From Aerococcus sp. (lineage in GTDB: Bacteria; Bacillota; Bacilli; Lactobacillales; Aerococcaceae): DNA of 64,000 nt. This document shows positions 43,363 to 53,858 of this stretch, piece by piece (position 1 is the first letter of the stretch; each line of letters begins with the position of its first letter). The notes under the pieces are model-generated. The model searched no databases, was not told where the DNA came from, and saw nothing but the letters and a program-made list of their open reading frames with translations. The stretch spans positions 1 through 64,000 of the forward strand of contig JAUMZE010000001.1 of assembly GCA_030528285.1 (NCBI GenBank), given 5' to 3'. Made by a program: the position numbers and the translations under genes.

Positions 43363-43669
43363 AATAAAATTTTACCACAAACAACGAATCCTGGGTTTCC
43401 GTTCCGTGTCTCTGTTTTACACCGCTCGATCTACACAAACAGCTATGACTATTATAGTCGATATTCCCCCTTGATGACATCGTTTTTACTTTTCAGCCCT
43501 AAAGAATCTTGAAAAGGATTTCAGCATCAATCGAGAAATCGCTGGGTCTATGTCCCCTATTAAATAGGATAGAAAAATTTAATCCCTGTCATTAATTAGC
43601 TTATTTTTTCACAAATCGCCTGTTTATAGTAAACAATATTGTTCACAATCAATTAACCCTAAAGATATG

Positions 43670-43701
43670 CAAAAAGCAATCCTCTCCCCATAAGGATTGC
43701 T
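43670..43701 (-). terminator. Terminator of uvrB
   Basis: AGCAATCC pairs with GGATTGCT around an 11-base loop, followed on the minus strand by TTTTT, about 40 bases after the uvrB stop. Confidence 0.75.
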
Positions 43702-43740
43702 CTATTTCTTAGAAAAAGGTACTTAATTTCTCTTTTTTCT

Positions 43741-45753
43741 TTATTGAATATGATAGTCGGCTTTGAGTTCCATAATGATATCGCGTAATTCAGCCGCATG
43801 TTCGAACTCCAAATCCTTGGCTGCTTGCCGCATTTCGAGTTCCAGATTCTTGATTGCTTCCAATTTATCTGAACGGCGTAACTGAGCAATTTCATCCACC
43901 AGTGAGGCACTCTCGTCGGATGTTTGGACATCGCTGGTAATCCGAATCGAATCGCGAATGGCTTTCTTGATGGTCTTTGGAACGATGCCATGCTTCTCAT
44001 TGTAGGCCATCTGAATCGAACGGCGCCGTGCTGTTTCATCAATCGCATATTGCATGGAATCGGTCACGTGGTCCGCATACATGATCACATGCCCATGCTC
44101 ATTACGCGCCGCACGCCCAATCGTTTGGATCAATGACCGCGGATTGCGCAGGAATCCTTCCTTGTCTGCATCGAGAATCGCAACCAAGGATACTTCCGGT
44201 ACATCGATTCCTTCACGCAGGAGGTTGATCCCCACGAGCACATCGAATACCCCCAGCCGGAGATCTCTAATAATCTCCGTCCGTTCCAGCGTTTTAATAT
44301 CACTGTGGAGATACTTCACCTTGATTCCGGCTTCTTCCAGATAATCAGTGAGGTCCTCTGCCATGCGTTTGGTCAAAGTCGTGATGAAGACGCGCTCCTG
44401 CTTATCAACACGGGCATTGATTTCGCCGATCAAGTCGTCAATCTGACCATCAATCGGACGCACCTCTACTACTGGATCGAGTAATCCAGTTGGTCGGATA
44501 ATTTGTTCTACATAATGGCCCCCAGCTTTCTCCAGTTCATAGTCCCCTGGGGTCGCCGATACATAAATCGCCTGATTAATATGGGATTCAAATTCGTCGA
44601 GTTTCAATGGACGGTTATCCAGTGCGCTTGGCAAACGGAAACCATACTCGATCAATTGTTCTTTCCGGGCTTTGTCGCCGTTGTACATCCCGCGCACCTG
44701 TGGCATGGTCATGTGCGATTCATCTACCATGAGGAGCCAATCGTTTGGGAAGAAATCGAGCAGGGTATACGGAGGTTCACCGGGTTGGCGCCCATCCATA
44801 TGCCGGGAGTAGTTCTCAATCCCGTTCGTATAGCCCATCTCTAGGAGCATTTCGATATCGTAACGTGTCCGCTGCTCGAGACGTTGGGCTTCCAATAACT
44901 TATCCTTCGAGCGCAAAAAGGCGAGCTGTTCCTCTAATTCAGCTTCGATCGAGTCCACCGCGCGATGAATTTGGTTATAATCCACCACGAAATGAGTCGC
45001 CGGGTAGATTGGATAATGCTTCACATCATTCTTCACTTCCCCGGTGAGGACGTCCACCTCACGGATGCGGTCTATCTCATCTCCGAAGAATTCCACGCGA
45101 ATCGCCTCACTGTCACGCGACGGAATGAAGATCTCCACGATATCACCTCGCACGCGGAAGGTTCCCCGGCGAAAATCGATGTCGTTTCTCTCATATTGCA
45201 TATCTACCAGCCGACGCATGAGATCGTTACGGTCAATCTCCTGCCCCTCACGAATGGATAAAACGTGCTGGGCATATTCATGCGGATCCACTAACCCATA
45301 AATACAGGACACCGACGCCACCACAATCGTATCCCGGCGCTCCAGAATTGAACTCGTCGCAGAGTGCCGCAACTTATCGATCTCATCATTCACCGATGCG
45401 CTCTTTTCAATGTAACTGTCACTGGACGGCACGTAGGCTTCTGGTTGGTAGTAATCATAGTAGGATACGAAATACTCCACGCGATTATTTGGGAAGAATT
45501 CCTTTAGCTCGCCATACAATTGCCCCGCCAAGGTTTTATTATGCGCCAACACCAATGTCGGACGGTTCGTTTTAGCAATCACATTTGCCATCGTAAATGT
45601 CTTGCCGGTCCCCGTACCTCCCAGGAGAACTTGCGCTTTGTCTCCACGCTCAACCCCTGTCACGAGTTCTTTAATGGCTTCTGGTTGATCCCCATTAGGT
45701 TGGTAATCCGATACGAGTTCAAATCGTTGTGCTTCATTTACTGCTTCCAACAC
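43741..45753 (-). CDS. uvrB: Excinuclease ABC subunit B
   Basis: UvrB checks damage delivered by UvrA and recruits UvrC. From GTG at 45753 (7 bases after AAGGAGG) the protein has 670 residues. Walker A is [13 protein letters not shown], the DNA-gripping beta-hairpin starts [20 protein letters not shown], motif VI is [11 protein letters not shown], and the C-terminal UvrC-binding UVR domain is [20 protein letters not shown]. It is not followed by uvrA, with which it is usually paired in Firmicutes; a terminator comes directly after. Confidence 0.96.
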   Translation of the reverse strand: MLEAVNEAQRFELVSDYQPNGDQPEAIKELVTGVERGDKAQVLLGGTGTGKTFTMANVIAKTNRPTLVLAHNKTLAGQLYGELKEFFPNNRVEYFVSYYDYYQPEAYVPSSDSYIEKSASVNDEIDKLRHSATSSILERRDTIVVASVSCIYGLVDPHEYAQHVLSIREGQEIDRNDLMRRLVDMQYERNDIDFRRGTFRVRGDIVEIFIPSRDSEAIRVEFFGDEIDRIREVDVLTGEVKNDVKHYPIYPATHFVVDYNQIHRAVDSIEAELEEQLAFLRSKDKLLEAQRLEQRTRYDIEMLLEMGYTNGIENYSRHMDGRQPGEPPYTLLDFFPNDWLLMVDESHMTMPQVRGMYNGDKARKEQLIEYGFRLPSALDNRPLKLDEFESHINQAIYVSATPGDYELEKAGGHYVEQIIRPTGLLDPVVEVRPIDGQIDDLIGEINARVDKQERVFITTLTKRMAEDLTDYLEEAGIKVKYLHSDIKTLERTEIIRDLRLGVFDVLVGINLLREGIDVPEVSLVAILDADKEGFLRNPRSLIQTIGRAARNEHGHVIMYADHVTDSMQYAIDETARRRSIQMAYNEKHGIVPKTIKKAIRDSIRITSDVQTSDESASLVDEIAQLRRSDKLEAIKNLELEMRQAAKDLEFEHAAELRDIIMELKADYHIQ

Positions 45754-45843
45754 ACGCTCTCCTCCTTCAATACTAGTCAACTGCCATTATAGCATTGCCA
45801 AAGGGGTGGGCCTACTCACTTGCTTCTTTGCCTATTTTGCCAA

Positions 45844-45882
45844 TAAAAAATGAGGCGCCACACTCTCACTGTGACGTCTCAT
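45844..45882 (-). terminator. Terminator of the yhaO-yhaN-yhaM transcript
   Basis: ATGAGRCGYCACA arms (45850-45882) pair around a short loop and are followed on the minus strand by six T residues. Confidence 0.75.
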
Positions 45883-45894
45883 GTTCCTTATTAC

Positions 45895-46878
45895 TTATTC
45901 ATTTTCACCAAAGCCACTCTGATGCTGAAACAGACGGCTCGGTTGATACAGGGTGCGCCCATCCATCGCCATGATCCGCTGGGAAAAATGATTTGGTTTC
46001 GTCTGATCGAGGGCGGACTGCATCATATTCATCGTCGCATCGAGATCATCGAGATGGTGGAGTATTTCCGCCTCCATCAGTTGCGGACTCACGGGACTCC
46101 CGTATTCCTGTTTACCGTGATGAGCGAGAATCAGATGTTTCAACAGCACCACGGCTTCGTCCTCTTGCCGGTAGCCTAATTTTTCAGCAGTGAGGGCGAT
46201 TTTTCCCGCCATGAGACTGATGTGGCCGAGGAGATTCCCCTCCACGGTGTAATCGGCTGTGACGGGGTTCGAGAATTCAATGGTTTTTGCCATGTCGTGA
46301 AGAATAATCCCCCCATACAACAGACTCTGGTTAACTCCGCCGTATTGCGTGACCACCTGCTCAGCTAGTTGGAGAATAGAGAGCGTATGGAACGCTAATC
46401 CCCCAACAAAGGCATGGTGGAAGCGTTTGGCTGCCGGATAATCATAGAAATCAGGTGTCATCTCCTCCAACAAAGCAGTCACCAAATCGTGAATCACCGG
46501 TTGCTTGATCTGTTGGACGTAGTGATTGATCGCCTCTGCCATTTCGGCTGCACTAATCGGACCGGCCGGCGTATAATCTTTAATCTCCTCCGGTTCACCG
46601 GGACGCGTTAATCGTAGTCCCGTAATATGCACTTGCGGTTGACCGTGATAGAGTTCACGATATCCCCGAAGCGACACAATCCGCCCCGGTTGGAAACGTT
46701 CTACCTCATCATCGGCTGCGCTCCAGTACATGCCATCAATTGCCCCAGAACGATCCTGGAAACTAAAAGCAATAAACTGCCGCCCGTTGCGATCAGTCTT
46801 CACACTAGCATTTTTGATCAAGACAAAGATCTCAAATTCTTCTCCGAGTGGCATATCATATAATTTTGGTGTCTCCAT
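45895..46878 (-). CDS. yhaM: 3'-5' exoribonuclease YhaM
   Basis: YhaM trims RNA 3' ends and starts decay of some transcripts. The 327-residue protein has an N-terminal OB fold (FEIFVLIKNASVKTDRNGRQF to YHGQPQVHITGLRL in parts) and an HD domain with HHAFVGGLAFHTLSI and GGIILHDMAKTIEF, where His-Asp bind metal. Encoded after yhaO and yhaN, the standard order. Confidence 0.94.
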   Translation of the reverse strand: METPKLYDMPLGEEFEIFVLIKNASVKTDRNGRQFIAFSFQDRSGAIDGMYWSAADDEVERFQPGRIVSLRGYRELYHGQPQVHITGLRLTRPGEPEEIKDYTPAGPISAAEMAEAINHYVQQIKQPVIHDLVTALLEEMTPDFYDYPAAKRFHHAFVGGLAFHTLSILQLAEQVVTQYGGVNQSLLYGGIILHDMAKTIEFSNPVTADYTVEGNLLGHISLMAGKIALTAEKLGYRQEDEAVVLLKHLILAHHGKQEYGSPVSPQLMEAEILHHLDDLDATMNMMQSALDQTKPNHFSQRIMAMDGRTLYQPSRLFQHQSGFGENE

Positions 46879-46904
46879 AAAGATTCCCTTCTAGTGACTA
46901 TAAA

Positions 46905-49679
46905 CTAATAGGTGAGTCGAATGAGTGACTGATCCTCCACCCAATTCTCTGCGAATGTATCATAGGTAAAGAGGATGATTTGCCGTTCCTGACTCCGCTC
47001 TTTAATCAGTTGATAGACATTCCCCAACATCTCGTCATCCAGATGAGCAAAGGCTTCGTCAATCATCATCGGTACCGGCACTTGTTGCATCGCGGTATCA
47101 ATGAAGGCAAAGCGCAGTGCCACAAAGAGCAGTACTTTTTCTCCACGCGACAGTTGATTGACTGGGAACCAATCGTTGTCTTCCACACTGTAGATTGTCA
47201 ATGCCCCGTCTGACTGGAATTGTAATTTCTCCAGCCGGCCATTCGTCAATTGATTGAGGTAGCGACTGGCTTGGGCGATCACCATCTGAGGACGATCACT
47301 CCCGCCGTCCATTGCTTGATCACTCAGCGCTTTGGCGGCTAATTGATAACTCGCCCAATCACGTCCTAATTGATAGGCCTCATCCAAATCGGACTGGAGG
47401 TGTTGTTTTTGTTCATTTACCAATCCACTCTCTGCCAGATTGGCTACTTGATTGTGGAGGCGCGCAACCTCATTGACGAGATTATTGATCTGTGCATTCA
47501 AGCGCTGGAGCTGTTCATTTGTCTCTGTGAGCTGGTCATCAATGGCTTCAGGCGCGGTGTTATAGTGCATCACTTCTGGATTGATCTTCTGGTCTAAGCG
47601 ATTCAGTTCGCGTTTAGCCTGCATGAGTTTCATTTCTCGTTCAATATCGGACGCAAAGAAGGCAGGATCCTCATAATCATAATGACTCATCAATTCCTGA
47701 ATGGCCTGTTCTACCTGTTTAGAGCGTAAATAGAGGTCGCGTTCGCGTTCGTTCTGTTCTTCATTAGCGCGCAGTGCATATTGATGGTCTGCAATATATG
47801 TCTGATAGGTTGTATAGGCATCAATAAATTGCTGATAGAGTTTGTCGTCCGCGAGATGTTCCCCACCAATAGCTCCTTGGAAATCACGCCACTCTACTTG
47901 GTGACTCTGATTGAAGTCCCCCGCATGCGTCGTATTCAACAGTTGCTGAATCGCAACTTCCAATTCGAGTGCCTGCTTTGCGTAGTCTGTCTCCAACCAA
48001 ACGAGTGGGGCGAGATACTCCGAGCCACCTTTTCTGAGCATCAGGGATGTTAATTCCTGATTAAAGGTCTCTGACTGCTGGGAGAGGTCCTCCAACTGCT
48101 CATTTTGGTTATCAATCTGGCGCTGGATTTCTGCACGTTCACTATCAATATCCCGCAAATCGAGCTGGTAGGCTTTGTTCTCATTTTCAATGTAAGCTTG
48201 GCCCCGACGATGTTGCAACCAACCAACCAGAGCGATCAAACCACCGACAATCACGGTGAGTCCGCCGCTCACAAGAAAGACGCTTCGCTCTAGGAACAGA
48301 TAAGCGAAGATCAACACCACTCCGATGCCAAGGATGATAAAACCGAACGTCCGCGCCCAACTATCGATAAAGGAATCACTGTTTTCCTGGAAATCCGCAT
48401 ACTCCGCACTGATTTCTTGGCGTTCCTGTTTGAGGTCGTTGCGCTGAGTTTTCAGGGCTTCGAGACCTGCTTTGGTATTTTGGTAGAAGATCCTGCGATT
48501 ATCAATATCTTTCTTGCGCTCTAGCCAGTCCTTCTCCTCACTCTCACTGAGCGGATCTGGTAATTCTTCCACGGACTCTGCGCCCAGTGCTTTTAACAAG
48601 GTGGATTGCTGATAACGTTTCTCAACGATCTCGTCATGAACGGCCTCATTATCGTTCATATGATCACGGTAGGCACGCGCTTCTGCTACCATTTCGCGAC
48701 TGATTCCATTGTGATTGAGGAGCCACTGAACAGCAGGGGTCAGCGTTTCACTATTCACCGCCTCTTCCCCAGCTGGCAGGGATTGATCGGCAAAACGTTG
48801 GAGCTGTTCTTCTTCCACACTCAAACGTTCCTGCTGCTCACTCAGGTCATTGAAGTGACGATAATCCTCAGGGGTGAAGCCGATGAAATGATAATTATCC
48901 AATTCTTCTAGGAGGTCCTGGCGCTGCTTCACCAAATCATCCTGCTGCGCCGCCACCTGCATATCTACGGTCTGCTGATTGAGTTTCTCACGCGCATTCT
49001 GGAGCTGCTTTAACTGCTTCTCCTTATCAGTGAGGGCCTGTGTGAGGGTGAAATAATTCTCCTCTTCATTCCCTGCTTGCTCCAACTTCAACGCACTTGC
49101 CGTTACCTGCTCCAATTGCTGATTGAGCAGTGGGTTCTTACCGTTTGGGAGATAGAGCTGGTCCGCGCTCTGCTTCAGACTCGGGACAATCTCTGTCATC
49201 ACCGCCTGTTGCCCACTGGCTGCGAGACTCGCCACCGCTTTTTGGAAGGTCGCTTCATCCAACCAAATGAAATCGAGTAACTCTTCCTCAGAAAAACCGA
49301 AGAGCGTCAAGTAGTCATCGCGCGATAAGTCCTTGAAGAGGAAGTTGAAGTCATTCACTTCATGGCGCTCACTATCCTCATCAACGAACATCAAGCTTGT
49401 TTTCCCATTCGACTTGGTGCGCTCAATACTAATATTCCCGTACACCGTATCATTAAAGAAGAGTTTGCCCCCGTAGATGACTTGTGGATTCACATCATAG
49501 TGTCGCTGATTCTTGCGGCGATGATCCGGAAAACCAAACATAATACTGGTAATAAAACTCATTAAAGTTGACTTTCCTGAACCATTCGGACCCTGGAAGG
49601 CGAATAATCCCTCTTGAAGATTGAAGGCCTGGTTCACAAATTTACCATAGCCATAAATTTCAATTCGCGATAAATACAT
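46905..49679 (-). CDS. yhaN: SbcC/Rad50-like ATPase YhaN
   Basis: The 924-residue protein has an N-terminal ATP-binding part with GPNGSGKSTLMSF (about residues 33-45), long coiled coils and a C-terminal part with LSRGEKVLLFVALRFAF and the B motif PMMIDEAFAHLDDE. In the middle, about residues 440-495, two hydrophobic helices (FGFIILGIGVVLIFAYLF and SGGLTVIVGGLIALVGW) lie in the place of the zinc hook; this is typical of YhaN and suggests membrane contact. With YhaO it likely forms an SbcCD-like nuclease complex. Confidence 0.92.
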   Translation of the reverse strand: MYLSRIEIYGYGKFVNQAFNLQEGLFAFQGPNGSGKSTLMSFITSIMFGFPDHRRKNQRHYDVNPQVIYGGKLFFNDTVYGNISIERTKSNGKTSLMFVDEDSERHEVNDFNFLFKDLSRDDYLTLFGFSEEELLDFIWLDEATFQKAVASLAASGQQAVMTEIVPSLKQSADQLYLPNGKNPLLNQQLEQVTASALKLEQAGNEEENYFTLTQALTDKEKQLKQLQNAREKLNQQTVDMQVAAQQDDLVKQRQDLLEELDNYHFIGFTPEDYRHFNDLSEQQERLSVEEEQLQRFADQSLPAGEEAVNSETLTPAVQWLLNHNGISREMVAEARAYRDHMNDNEAVHDEIVEKRYQQSTLLKALGAESVEELPDPLSESEEKDWLERKKDIDNRRIFYQNTKAGLEALKTQRNDLKQERQEISAEYADFQENSDSFIDSWARTFGFIILGIGVVLIFAYLFLERSVFLVSGGLTVIVGGLIALVGWLQHRRGQAYIENENKAYQLDLRDIDSERAEIQRQIDNQNEQLEDLSQQSETFNQELTSLMLRKGGSEYLAPLVWLETDYAKQALELEVAIQQLLNTTHAGDFNQSHQVEWRDFQGAIGGEHLADDKLYQQFIDAYTTYQTYIADHQYALRANEEQNERERDLYLRSKQVEQAIQELMSHYDYEDPAFFASDIEREMKLMQAKRELNRLDQKINPEVMHYNTAPEAIDDQLTETNEQLQRLNAQINNLVNEVARLHNQVANLAESGLVNEQKQHLQSDLDEAYQLGRDWASYQLAAKALSDQAMDGGSDRPQMVIAQASRYLNQLTNGRLEKLQFQSDGALTIYSVEDNDWFPVNQLSRGEKVLLFVALRFAFIDTAMQQVPVPMMIDEAFAHLDDEMLGNVYQLIKERSQERQIILFTYDTFAENWVEDQSLIRLTY

Positions 49680-49717
49680 GGCGCGTACTCTCCTCTATTC
49701 TAGCTATCTATAGTTTT

Positions 49718-50998
49718 CTAATCATCGTTTAACGTCTGATTCATAAAAAATAATTGCTGTTTCGCTGTCGCTAATACTTCTTCTTTAAATTGTTCCTGGT
49801 CAATCATTGGCCACACCTGCGTCAGCCACTGCGAATTGCGCAAGAGCGGTTCAATCAGCTCTTCGAATGTTGCTTCGTCCTGATATTGATCGATGCGCTG
49901 CAGGACCGCCTGCTGATCAAACGAGCGGTAAGTCACAGCCATCTCTGGGGCATCGATCACTAACTTCATTGTGTAGAGGGCGACCTGACCGAATGCTTCC
50001 CCTTGGTTGGCGAATTTCCGCTGCATGCTCCGGCGTTCCTCATTCAACAGCGGTTCACTGTATTCTTCGTACCAATGGAGTGCTTCTTCGTTATCACTCG
50101 TCACATGGCCTTCCAATACCGTCAACAGGTTCAATGCCTCTCTTTGTGCTTCGTGGTGGACATCATTCAAGGCATGTTCAATCACTACACGAAGATCTTC
50201 CACGGAGGCCACATCTTTGAGGTTGACACTTTTCACATAGAACTGCCAATCGGTCGTCTCAAACGGTTCTACTTGTGGCATTTGACCAGGCTGTAGGGTG
50301 ACAAACAATCCTCCCTTAGGCCCTGCTTCATTTGCACGCATACCTTGGATGTTTCCGGGATACCAAATTCGTGGATCATCATGGACGGCATGATGACGAT
50401 GGATGTGACCGAGTGCCCAATAGTCATAACCGAGGGATTGCATCTGTTTAGCATCGAACGGGGCATAACGATCATCAGCGGGATTGCCTGTCTTCTCCGC
50501 CCCATGGAGGAGTCCAATATGATAGTCCGCACTCATTCGTTTGTTGGGATATTGGTCGAGCGGATTGGTTTTGATCCACTGTGTCCCGTAACTAAATCCG
50601 GAGAGCGCAACTGTTTCATTTGAAGCCGTTTTTAACGTGACAGTCTTCACGTCTTCTGGGAACACTGTCACGTTATCAGGCAGATCAATATGATGTGCGT
50701 GGATATTTTGATAGTCGTGGTTACCAAATAGCACATATGCAGGAATATTAGCAGCTGCCAGGCGCTCCATCCCTCCTTTGAAGCGAAATTGTTCAGCGAG
50801 TGCCCCAGTTGGACTGTCATAGATATCCCCCGAGAAGAGGACACAATCCACCTGTTCGTTGATGGCAGTGTCGATCAATCGGTTGAAACTATTGGCGAGA
50901 GAATTTTTTAAGGTCTGTTGCAGTTGCTTATCAAAAACTTGTAACTGATGCATCGGGCGTCCCAAGTGCAGATCAGCCGCGTGGATAAATCGTATCAT
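49718..50998 (-). CDS. yhaO: SbcD/Mre11-like metallophosphoesterase YhaO
   Basis: The 426-residue protein has the five phosphoesterase motifs: AADLHLGRP at the start, LFSGDIYDSP, FGNHDYQN, GLLHG and GHIHRHHAV, which bind two metal ions. The C-terminal third is the YhaO-specific cap. AAGGAG precedes the ATG. A strong hairpin (51024-51051) lies in its leader. It is the first gene of the yhaO-yhaN-yhaM set. Confidence 0.93.
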   Translation of the reverse strand: MIRFIHAADLHLGRPMHQLQVFDKQLQQTLKNSLANSFNRLIDTAINEQVDCVLFSGDIYDSPTGALAEQFRFKGGMERLAAANIPAYVLFGNHDYQNIHAHHIDLPDNVTVFPEDVKTVTLKTASNETVALSGFSYGTQWIKTNPLDQYPNKRMSADYHIGLLHGAEKTGNPADDRYAPFDAKQMQSLGYDYWALGHIHRHHAVHDDPRIWYPGNIQGMRANEAGPKGGLFVTLQPGQMPQVEPFETTDWQFYVKSVNLKDVASVEDLRVVIEHALNDVHHEAQREALNLLTVLEGHVTSDNEEALHWYEEYSEPLLNEERRSMQRKFANQGEAFGQVALYTMKLVIDAPEMAVTYRSFDQQAVLQRIDQYQDEATFEELIEPLLRNSQWLTQVWPMIDQEQFKEEVLATAKQQLFFMNQTLNDD

Positions 50999-51023
50999 TG
51001 AAGAGCTCCTTCGCTAAATCATC

Positions 51024-51051
51024 GTCACAGATAAACAGATACGTCTGTGAC
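51024..51051 (-). promoter_or_regulatory. Inverted repeat in the yhaO leader
   Basis: GTCACAGA and TCTGTGAC form a perfect 8-bp inverted repeat with 12 bases between, about 25 bases before the yhaO start. It could be an operator or an RNA hairpin close to the ribosome site. Confidence 0.5.
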
Positions 51052-51240
51052 AACGCCGGATATTTGGGAAAATGGAAGGAAGGTTCCTCATCACCTACTA
51101 GCCCCCATTTCCCAGCACATTTTTTATTTATTCGCCTTCTAGTTTATCATATCTTCATTACTAACGCCTTACGTTCCTGTCATGATTCTCGGCATTTCGT
51201 CAGGTTTTCCTGTATGCTATCCACTCTACTTCTCATAACA

Positions 51241-51287
51241 AAAAGCAATTCCCTACGATGATTAACATCCTAGGAAATTGCTTTTTG
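51241..51287 (-). terminator. Terminator of yheA (symmetrical)
   Basis: AAAAAGCAATT and AATTGCTTTTT, extended inward by CCTA/TAGG, flank a loop; T runs occur on both strands, so it could work in both directions. Confidence 0.75.
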
Positions 51288-51331
51288 TTCTGGCGAATCC
51301 GTCACATTGAGTCGCCTACTTTATTTAAAGA

Positions 51332-51688
51332 TTAATCTTTGGCATTCGCCTTGTTGTAGATCTCACGGATTGGACGTGTCACTGCATCATTCACATCATT
51401 TAAGATCTTGTTGAGCTGTTGTTCGCGCTCCATCAAGGCATTGATTTCGTCGTTGGCTTGCATTTCTTTTTGCAAGTCTTGTGCTTTCTTCACTTCGTCT
51501 TCACTTGGCTCTTGACCTAGCTGCATTTTTGTTTGGAAAGACATTTGTAAATCACGAAATTCGTGGTATATCTTCGTTGCAGCTTCATCCGCCAACACCT
51601 TATCCATGGCTTCGTTTAGTTGTACAAATTCATCGAGCTCACGGACTTCACGTTCTAGTTGATTAATGGAATCATAAATATTTGCCAT
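51332..51688 (-). CDS. yheA: YlbF/YmcA-family protein YheA
   Basis: A 118-residue helical protein of the YheA/YmcA/YlbF family: ANIYDSINQLEREVRELDEF, LADEAATKIYHEFRDLQMSF and the C-terminal IREIYNKAN. Relatives help RNase Y or control competence and biofilm, but the role of YheA is not established. ATG at 51688 is 8 bases after AGGAG; the ATG at 51694 is too close. Its place beside the yha genes is conserved in Bacillus. Confidence 0.9.
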   Translation of the reverse strand: MANIYDSINQLEREVRELDEFVQLNEAMDKVLADEAATKIYHEFRDLQMSFQTKMQLGQEPSEDEVKKAQDLQKEMQANDEINALMEREQQLNKILNDVNDAVTRPIREIYNKANAKD

Positions 51689-51764
51689 TCCCATTACTCC
51701 TTTTTCTTATTCGTATTAAATATCCTATCATGAATACACATCTGTGCCAATCATTAGCGGTCGA

Positions 51765-53858
51765 CTATTGTCCCAGCCACTGCTGGAACTGATCCACCGT
51801 GCGCCGTCCTGCATCAATCCATTGATCCAAGACATTGTTGAGGGTATCATTCGTTTTGTTTTGATCATTCGCTTGTGAAGAGCTCTCAGTGCTGTAGTTA
51901 TCGCTACTGTTGCCCTGACCAACCGCCGAGATGTTGAAGGCTGTCCCGGAGCTGTTAGACAAGATCCCCTGCATAATCATCTTGAAGTTGCTACTGGAGG
52001 ACGTTGGCGACCCGCTCCAAATGTAGTGATCATCAGAGGATTGGTCGAATCCATACCAAGACGTCACCACCACATCTGGGGTATAGGCCACAAACCATTG
52101 ATCGTTCACACCTGGAACGCCCTTCTTCGCTTCCACTGTCCCGGTCTTCCCAGCCATTTGGTAACCAGCTGGCATCAGGTTCGCCCCGGTTCCGTTTGCG
52201 CTGTAGACGTTCAGCATCATACTCGTCATCGTGTTCGCCACTTCAGGAGAAATCGCCTTGTTCTGTTTTGGCAACTGCTCTTTCACAATTTCGTTGCCTT
52301 GTGCGTCCACAATCCGCGTAATAAAATACGGTTCCGAGCGCTTGCCTTGGTTCACGAATGCTGTATAGGCACTCGCGAGTTGGAGTGGCGAGACTCCATT
52401 CTTCAACCCACCCAAAGCACTGGAGAGAGCAAGATCATCCTTGGTATATGGAATCCCGAATGCATCCAATTTCTTCATCGCATTCTCGACCCCGATTTGA
52501 TTCATCAACCAAACCGCCGTAGTGTTCTTACTCTGTGCTAACGCCTGCCAGAGATACAATTCCCCAACGGATTGATAGTCGTGGTTTTCTGGGGTGTATT
52601 TTTCTGGGCCGTATGACTGCACCTTGTCGGGGACGAGATCAGTTGGTTTATAGCCGGCTTCCAGAGCGGGCGTGTAGACATTCAGTGGTTTAATCGCAGA
52701 CCCTGGCTGACGTTTCATCTGCGTTGCCCGGTTGAACCCGCGAAAGGTATACCCCTCGTTCCCACCGATCAATCCGAGCACCCCACCTGTATATGGATCC
52801 ACCGCCACGGACGCACTCTCCGCCACATCGCCATTCGGTCCAATCGGGAAACTCGATTGTTGGCTGTAAATATTTTCGAGGCTATTTTGGTAGTTCACAT
52901 TCAGATTCGTATAGATCTGGTAGCCTCCGCGCATAATATCATCTTCGGAAATCCCAAATTTATCTTGAGCCTCGTTAATCACCGCATCGAAGTAGAATTG
53001 ATATTTATCATCTTCATTCTTGAGCGGATTATTCATCTTCGGCATCTCAGTGGCTTCTGCCGTCGCACTATCCGACGCTGAGGTAAAACCATTCTTTGCC
53101 ATCGTATCTAAAACGAGATTGCGACGATCGAGCGCTTTTTGATAACCATCAACGGGATTATAAACACTCGGCCCCTTCAACGCCCCTGCGAGTACTGCTG
53201 CATCCGCCAGTGGGAGATCTTTCGCGGACTGTCCGAAGTATTTCTCACTTGCATCCTCCACCCCATATACGCCATTCCCAAAATAGGTATGGTTGAGGTA
53301 CATCTCGAGAATTTGATCTTTGGTGTAGGTTTTTTCCACCTCTAGCGCAATAAAGAGCTCCTTAAATTTACGTAACAGAGTCTGTTCATTGGTCAAAAAT
53401 GAGTTCTTCACCAATTGCTGCGTCAGAGTAGACCCTCCTCCAACGACTTGACCGTGGAGCAAGAATCCCACCCCGGCCCGCGCAATTCCCATCAAGTCGA
53501 ACCCATGATGGTGGTAGAAGCGCTTATCTTCAGTGGAAACCACCGCATTTTGGATATTCTTAGATATTTGATCGAGCTTGACATAGGTCCCATTCGCCGA
53601 TGAGAGTTTGCCGGCTTCTTTGCCTTTACCGTCATACACCGTCGTACTCATCTCTAAGCGCGCCTGCAGATCGTCTACATTGGTGGATTTCGCATTTACC
53701 ACCAAGTAACCCTCAAAGACAAACCCTACCGCTAATAGTAGGAACACTAGCCATTTAAATAGCCTTAACTTGCGCCAGAAAAAGCGCACGTATTCCCAGG
53801 TAGTATTGGGTTTATGTGGTTTCGGCGTGGGCTTTCTTTTGCTCGCTTGCCTTGGCAA
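51765..53858 (-). CDS. Class A penicillin-binding protein (glycosyltransferase/transpeptidase)
   Basis: The 697-residue protein has a basic cytoplasmic start, one membrane helix (WLVFLLLAVGFVFEGYLVV, about residues 36-54), a GT51 domain with EDKRFYHHHGFD and GGSTLTQQLVKN, and a transpeptidase domain with the active serine in RQPGSAIKPL, SKN in AQSKNTTAVW and KTG in MAGKTGTVEAKK. A serine/asparagine-rich tail of about 60 residues follows. The start is TTG at 53858 after GGAGGG; no ATG fits. It resembles the PBP2A/PBP1A branch of Gram-positive bacteria; I do not choose a symbol. Confidence 0.93.
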   Translation of the reverse strand: MPRQASKRKPTPKPHKPNTTWEYVRFFWRKLRLFKWLVFLLLAVGFVFEGYLVVNAKSTNVDDLQARLEMSTTVYDGKGKEAGKLSSANGTYVKLDQISKNIQNAVVSTEDKRFYHHHGFDLMGIARAGVGFLLHGQVVGGGSTLTQQLVKNSFLTNEQTLLRKFKELFIALEVEKTYTKDQILEMYLNHTYFGNGVYGVEDASEKYFGQSAKDLPLADAAVLAGALKGPSVYNPVDGYQKALDRRNLVLDTMAKNGFTSASDSATAEATEMPKMNNPLKNEDDKYQFYFDAVINEAQDKFGISEDDIMRGGYQIYTNLNVNYQNSLENIYSQQSSFPIGPNGDVAESASVAVDPYTGGVLGLIGGNEGYTFRGFNRATQMKRQPGSAIKPLNVYTPALEAGYKPTDLVPDKVQSYGPEKYTPENHDYQSVGELYLWQALAQSKNTTAVWLMNQIGVENAMKKLDAFGIPYTKDDLALSSALGGLKNGVSPLQLASAYTAFVNQGKRSEPYFITRIVDAQGNEIVKEQLPKQNKAISPEVANTMTSMMLNVYSANGTGANLMPAGYQMAGKTGTVEAKKGVPGVNDQWFVAYTPDVVVTSWYGFDQSSDDHYIWSGSPTSSSSNFKMIMQGILSNSSGTAFNISAVGQGNSSDNYSTESSSQANDQNKTNDTLNNVLDQWIDAGRRTVDQFQQWLGQ

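Larger units (their letters stand above)
43195..43740. other. Control region upstream of the V-ATPase operon
   Basis: This 546-base gap holds the uvrB terminator on its right, and on its left the ntp promoter region with two palindromes: TGTGATTGAAATCACA (43347-43362), next to a leftward TATTAT, and GACTATTATAGTC (43446-43458), which contains a leftward TATAAT. No gene is visible. Confidence 0.5.
50999..51331. other. Gap between yhaO and yheA
   Basis: It contains the yhaO leader with an inverted repeat (51024-51051) and the yheA terminator (51241-51287). A leftward TATGAT near 51148-51165 may be the yhaO -10, but no convincing -35 is seen. No gene. Confidence 0.45.

Noticed and set aside
43630-43644. 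A further AACAATATTGTT-like word resembling the att core
   Set aside because: It is a simple palindrome sharing only about 10 bases with the 15-bp att core and is not next to element genes; most likely chance.
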